In this document: piece after piece, positions 30,460-34,149 of the stretch
Numbering within the stretch: position 1 is the first letter of the stretch
How the letters are laid out: every line of letters starts with the position of its first letter
Assembly (NCBI RefSeq): GCF_000308715.1
Contig: NZ_BAGH01000091.1
Location: forward strand, 1 to 34,149
Direction: 5' to 3'
DNA length: 34,149 nucleotides
Origin: Nocardia tenerifensis NBRC 101015
Lineage (GTDB): Bacteria > Actinomycetota > Actinomycetes > Mycobacteriales > Mycobacteriaceae
The notes under the pieces: generated by a model
The model's database searches: none
Told to the model about the DNA's origin: nothing
What the model saw: only the letters and a program-made list of their open reading frames with translations
Position numbers and translations under genes: made by a program

Positions 30460-31665
30460 ATGTCCACTGTAAGAACCGCCATGGTCATCGGCGGCGGCAT
30501 CGCCGGCCCGGTCACCGCGACCGCCCTGCTGAAGGCGGGCATCGACGCCCGCCTCTACGAGGCCTACCCCGGCCCGTCCTACAACATCGGCAGCGGGCTC
30601 GCCCTCGCACCGAACGGCGTTGCCGCCCTTGACATCATCGAGGCGGGCGAGGCGGTCCGCGAGATCGCGCGGCCCATCTCGAAGATGGGCCTGTCCGTCG
30701 GCGGCAAGGACATCTTCATGCCCGGCCTGTCCGGCTTGGAGCCGCTGCAACTGGTCGACCGCGGCGAGCTGCACCGCGCCCTGCACGATCGCGCGGTGGC
30801 CGCCGGCGTGCCGATCGAGTACAACAAACGCCTGATCGACGTGGTCGAGGACGAGTCGGGCATCACCGCCCGCTTCGCCGACGGCAGCACGGCCACCGCC
30901 GACGCGCTCATCGGCGCCGACGGCATCCGCTCGACCGTGCGCGGCCTGATCGACCCGGACGCGCCGGGGCCGGAGTACCTCAACATGCTCGGCTTCGGCG
31001 CGATGATCGACTACGACGGCGACATCGAACCCGAGTCGATGACCTTCGCGTTCGGCAAGAAGGCGTACTACCTGTACGGGGCGACCGGCGAAGGACAGGT
31101 CATGTGGGGCGCGAACCTGCCGCACAAGGAGTACCTCTCGCTCACCGCGGCCCGCGCGATCCCCGCCTCGCACTGGCTCAGCATCCTGCGCGAGACCTAC
31201 GCCGAGGACACCCCCGGTGGCGAATTCGCAAGGCGCACAACCGAGGAACAGCTCGAGGTGGTCGGGGCGCTGCACATCATGCCGTCGGTGCCGCACTGGT
31301 TCCGCGGCCGCATGGCGCTGGTGGGCGACGCGGTGCACGCGCCGTCCAACAGCTCCGGTCAGGGCGCGTCGCTCGCCATCGAGAGCGCGATCCAGGTGGC
31401 CCGCTGCCTGCGCGACCTGCCGACGCCGGAGGAGGCGTTCGCCACCTATGAGCGGCTGCGGCGCGGCCGGGTGGAGGCCGTCGCGGCGCGCGCCGCCAAG
31501 GCCAACCACAGCAAGACCCTCGGCCCGGTGGGGCGCAAGATGATGCAGCTGCTGGCGCCGGTGTTCGTCAGGATGATGGACACCGAGAAGACCATGGGCC
31601 CGGAGCAGCGTTACCGAATCGATTGGGACGCACCGGTGTACAAGGAACTGGCGAAGACGGCGTGA
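30460..31665 (+). CDS. FAD-dependent monooxygenase (PHBH/TetX-like)
   Basis: A 401-aa group A flavoprotein monooxygenase. The FAD dinucleotide motif GGGIAG is at residues 11-16, the DG motif is in IGADGIRSTVR, and the GD motif is in ALVGDAVHAPSNSSGQGASLAIE (Gly289-Asp290). It would hydroxylate an aromatic or polycyclic compound using NAD(P)H and oxygen; relatives inactivate tetracyclines or rifamycins or act in natural-product tailoring, but substrate cannot be predicted here. GGAG precedes the ATG at 30460. The context (PadR regulator upstream, exporter genes on both sides) fits xenobiotic defence. Confidence 0.9.
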   Translation: MSTVRTAMVIGGGIAGPVTATALLKAGIDARLYEAYPGPSYNIGSGLALAPNGVAALDIIEAGEAVREIARPISKMGLSVGGKDIFMPGLSGLEPLQLVDRGELHRALHDRAVAAGVPIEYNKRLIDVVEDESGITARFADGSTATADALIGADGIRSTVRGLIDPDAPGPEYLNMLGFGAMIDYDGDIEPESMTFAFGKKAYYLYGATGEGQVMWGANLPHKEYLSLTAARAIPASHWLSILRETYAEDTPGGEFARRTTEEQLEVVGALHIMPSVPHWFRGRMALVGDAVHAPSNSSGQGASLAIESAIQVARCLRDLPTPEEAFATYERLRRGRVEAVAARAAKANHSKTLGPVGRKMMQLLAPVFVRMMDTEKTMGPEQRYRIDWDAPVYKELAKTA

Positions 31666-31737
31666 CGCCGTAGAACCGCGCGGGCTGGTGGTCCGTACCC
31701 TTGGAGAACAGTTATACGAGAGTCCTCCGGGGGATCC

Positions 31738-32505
31738 ATGCGACCTGATCACCAGCCCGCGCTGCACCTCGACGGCCTGTGTAAACGCTTCGGCGGGCCG
31801 TGGGTCGTCGACAATGTGAGCCTGGCGGTGCCGCCGGGCTCGTTCTTCGGCCTGGTCGGCCCGAACGGGGCGGGCAAGACGACGACCCTGTCGATGGCCT
31901 GCGGACTGCTTCGCCCCGACGGCGGCCGGGCCGAGATCTTCGGGGCCGACGTGTGGGCCGATCCGGCGCGAGCCAAGACCCTGGTCGGCGTGCTGCCGGA
32001 CGGCCTCGCCCTGCCCGAGCGGCTCACCGGCCGCGAATTGCTCACCTACACCGGGCTTTTGCGCGGCATGCCGGAGCGCACCGTCGCCGAGCGCGCCGAC
32101 GAACTGCTCGCGGTCTTCGAATTGACCGGCGCCGAAAAGACTTTGGTCGTCGACTACTCCGCGGGCATGCGCAAGAAGATCGGCCTGGCGACCGCGCTGC
32201 TGCACGCGCCGAAGCTGCTGGTGCTCGACGAGCCGTTCGAGGCGGTAGATCCGGTGTCGGGCAGCACGATTCGCACCATCCTGCAGCGCTTCGTCGCGGC
32301 GGGCGGCGCGGTCGTGCTGTCGAGTCACGTGATGGCACTGGTGGAGAACGTGTGCGATCGAGTCGCGGTGATCACCGCCGGTCGCGTGGTGGCGACGGGC
32401 ACGGTGGCGGAGGTGCGCGGCTCGGACACGTTGGAGGAGGCGTTCGTCCGGCTGGTCGGTGGCCGCGTCGGCGGGGAGGGCGGGCTGTCGTGGTTGGCGT
32501 CCTGA
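31738..32505 (+). CDS. ABC exporter ATP-binding protein
   Basis: A 255-aa nucleotide-binding subunit. Walker A is GPNGAGKT (residues 41-48) and Walker B is LLVLDE (160-165), followed by the D-loop and His197 in VLSSHVM. The signature loop reads YSAGM (140-144) instead of LSGGQ, and the Q-loop position is occupied by Asp in VGVLPDG. Both departures occur in some ABC-2 type exporters, so activity is still likely. The ATG has a GGGGGA ribosome site. TACCCT at 31696-31701 is a possible -10 box. The permease start overlaps its stop by 16 bases. Confidence 0.9.
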   Translation: MRPDHQPALHLDGLCKRFGGPWVVDNVSLAVPPGSFFGLVGPNGAGKTTTLSMACGLLRPDGGRAEIFGADVWADPARAKTLVGVLPDGLALPERLTGRELLTYTGLLRGMPERTVAERADELLAVFELTGAEKTLVVDYSAGMRKKIGLATALLHAPKLLVLDEPFEAVDPVSGSTIRTILQRFVAAGGAVVLSSHVMALVENVCDRVAVITAGRVVATGTVAEVRGSDTLEEAFVRLVGGRVGGEGGLSWLAS

Positions 32506-34055
32506 TCCGCATGCGGCTGTTGCTCACCCTGCGTGCGTTGAGCAGCGGCTGGCAGGGCTTCAGCTTCGTGATGGGCGTTCTGGTCGGCTCCGTCTTCGCG
32601 CTGATCACGGCGGCGATGGTCGGCTTCGCGGTGCGCGACGGCGACGCCGCGCACGCGACAACCGTCGCCGCGACGATCTTCGGGATATGGACGCTCGGCT
32701 GGCTGTGCGGCCCGGTCCTGTTCGGCAGCAGCGACGAGACCGTGCAGCCGGAGCATCTGCGACTGCTTCCGCTCAGCGATCGGCAGCTGGCCACCGGCCT
32801 GCTCGCGGCGGCGTTCGCCGGGCCCGCGCCCGTGATCAACCTGATCGCCTTCGGCGGACTGGTCGTGCTCGCGGCGCAATGGGGTTGGGCGGCAATGGTT
32901 GTGGCGGTGGCCGGGGTGGTCTTGCAGCTGGTGTTCGTCGTGCTGCTCTCGCGGGTGGTGCTGGCCTGGGTCGGCGCGGCCATGCGGTCGCGGCGCGGAA
33001 AAGACCTCGGCGTGCTGCTGGCCGGGCTGGTCGGCCTCGCGTACTACCCGATGAGCTGGTTGCTCTCGCACGTGAGCGCGTTGCGGGACGTGCCGCCGCC
33101 CGTGGCCTCGGCGCTGCGCTGGATACCGTCCGGGTGGGCGCCCGCGGCGGTAGAGGCTGCCGCGCAGGGGAATTGGCTGTTCGCACTGTTGCCGCTGGTG
33201 GGTCTGCTCGTCGTCGTGCTCGGGCTCTGGCAAGCCTGGGCGGTACTGCTGGCCCGCCGCTTGGCCGCGCCCATGAACTCGGTGGCCGGCGGCACCGGCG
33301 GCGGGCTGCTCGCCCGGGTGCGCCAGCGCGGACCGCTCGGCGCCGTGCTGATCAAGGAGCTGCGCACCTGGTCGCGGGACAGCCGTCGCCGGGCCACGGT
33401 GCTGCCGGTGCTGGTGGTCGGCGTGCTGCTACCGGTCTTTCCCGCCGTACAGGGCGGCGGGACCGGCGGCGTGCCGTTCGCGGGCGTCACCTCGGCGCTG
33501 TTCGCCTCGCTCGCCGGCGCCAACCTCTACGGCTACGACGGCACCGCGGTATGGCAGACCCTGGTCACCCCCGGCGCGGAGCGCGCGGACGCGCGCGGTC
33601 GCCTGCTCGCCCTGCTGATCGTGATCGGCCTGCCGACGACGCTGCTCTCGCTGATCCTGCCCGGCGCGCTCGGCCGCTGGGAGCTGTACCCGTGGGTGCT
33701 GTCGTTGCACGCCGCGGCGTTGGGGGCGGGTGTCTGCTCGGCGTTGGTCCTGTCGGTGATCGCGCCGTATCCGCTGCCGCCGCGCACCGGTAATCCGTTC
33801 TCCGGCTCGGGAAATCCGGGCTGCGCCAAGGCGATGATCCAGCTCGCGATGATGGTCGGTCAGCTGCTCGCGGTGCTTCCGGTGGCGATCGTTCTGCTGG
33901 TCGGCCACTTCACCGAGCAGAAGGCGGTCGAGTGGGTCGCGCTCCCGGTCGGTGTCGCCGTCTGCGTCGCCGCCGTGCTGTTCGGCGGCCACGTCGCCGA
34001 ACAGCGCCTGACCACGGGCGGTCCGGAACTGCTCGACGCCGTACGCCCCCGGTGA
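32490..34055 (+). CDS. ABC transporter permease, ABC-2-like
   Basis: A 521-aa integral membrane protein with about 12 hydrophobic helices in two similar halves. A cytosolic central segment (GPLGAVLIKELRTWSRDSRRR) contains the coupling-helix-like KELRTW pattern typical of ABC-2 permeases. It forms an exporter with the preceding ATPase; the substrate is unknown. The GTG at 32490 has GGGGAGGG nine bases upstream and overlaps the ATPase gene by 16 bases. An in-frame ATG at 32511 lacks a ribosome site. The upstream extension of the frame reads the ATPase gene in another phase and is not coding. Confidence 0.84.
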   Translation: MVGVLIRMRLLLTLRALSSGWQGFSFVMGVLVGSVFALITAAMVGFAVRDGDAAHATTVAATIFGIWTLGWLCGPVLFGSSDETVQPEHLRLLPLSDRQLATGLLAAAFAGPAPVINLIAFGGLVVLAAQWGWAAMVVAVAGVVLQLVFVVLLSRVVLAWVGAAMRSRRGKDLGVLLAGLVGLAYYPMSWLLSHVSALRDVPPPVASALRWIPSGWAPAAVEAAAQGNWLFALLPLVGLLVVVLGLWQAWAVLLARRLAAPMNSVAGGTGGGLLARVRQRGPLGAVLIKELRTWSRDSRRRATVLPVLVVGVLLPVFPAVQGGGTGGVPFAGVTSALFASLAGANLYGYDGTAVWQTLVTPGAERADARGRLLALLIVIGLPTTLLSLILPGALGRWELYPWVLSLHAAALGAGVCSALVLSVIAPYPLPPRTGNPFSGSGNPGCAKAMIQLAMMVGQLLAVLPVAIVLLVGHFTEQKAVEWVALPVGVAVCVAAVLFGGHVAEQRLTTGGPELLDAVRPR

Positions 34056-34073
34056 CCCGCATCGACCAGGCAA

Positions 34074-34079
34074 TACACT
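34074..34079 (+). promoter_or_regulatory. -10 box of a leaderless promoter for the LysR-type gene
   Basis: TACACT is followed by six bases (TCCCTG) and the GTG at 34086. Confidence 0.5.
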
Positions 34080-34085
34080 TCCCTG

Positions 34086-34149
34086 GTGAGCGATAGAGAT
34101 TCCGATGGCAGTCTCGATCTGAACCAATTGCGCACGTTCCTGGCCGTCC
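34086..34149 (+). CDS. LysR-type regulator, N-terminus only (cut by window end)
   Basis: Twenty-one residues are visible: a short Asp/Ser-rich lead followed by LDLNQLRTFLAV, the characteristic beginning of the LysR-family winged-helix domain. The GTG start is supported by the TACACT box six bases upstream. The remaining roughly 280 residues lie outside the window, so the assignment rests on a short stretch. Confidence 0.6.
   Translation, partial: MSDRDSDGSLDLNQLRTFLAV

Overview
This is high-GC actinobacterial chromosome, most likely from a mycolic-acid genus close to Nocardia or Rhodococcus. The best evidence is gene order. glgP, dinG, pncB, clpS, a DUF2017 gene, the P1 peptidase, mec, cysO, cysM, rhomboid, MBL hydrolase, rph, rdgB, a DUF3817 gene and an LprD-like gene follow the order I recall for Mycobacterium tuberculosis Rv1328-Rv1343. 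An EspG/PPE-like type VII secretion cassette also points to this group. The species cannot be named from sequence alone. No rRNA, tRNA, CRISPR array, insertion sequence or prophage was seen, and no gap between genes exceeds 300 bases.

Region 1 (1-9273) holds the 3' part of glgP, then genes that interrupt the mycobacterial-type order. These are a purine permease, a DoxX membrane protein, a RidA-like protein between two strong hairpins, and a four-gene same-strand cassette (DUF3558 lipoprotein, small helical PE-like protein, PPE-like protein with a Pro/Thr/Ser-rich tail, EspG chaperone). A methyltransferase gene converges on the cassette with no base between the two stop codons.

Region 2 (9452-22081) is the conserved core. 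On the minus strand are the NAD-salvage genes pncB and pncA and the helicase dinG. Divergent from them are clpS and the DUF2017 gene. An acyl-CoA-binding protein gene is inserted on the opposite strand. Then come the P1 peptidase and the mec-cysO-cysM operon for CysO-dependent cysteine synthesis, preceded by a SigH-like promoter. Rhomboid, MBL hydrolase, RNase PH and RdgB follow. murI, which I expect between rhomboid and the MBL gene, is absent. Two small membrane-protein genes converge on rdgB.

Region 3 (22183-34149) is regulatory and accessory. It carries an SDR gene with an operator-like palindrome over its -10 box, a secreted lipase divergent from a TetR gene, and a second TetR gene overlapping the first tail to tail. 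The second TetR gene is divergent from a promoter, a small basic protein gene, a strong hairpin and a divergent group-2 sigma factor gene. A 14-TM-type MFS exporter fused to a winged-helix domain, a PadR regulator with a striking operator, an FAD monooxygenase and a two-gene ABC exporter follow. A LysR-type gene runs off the window edge.

Many genes appear to be transcribed without a leader: a TANNNT -10 hexamer lies 6-7 bases before the start codon. This pattern was used to choose several starts. All functional calls rest on motifs and remembered family features; no database search was run.
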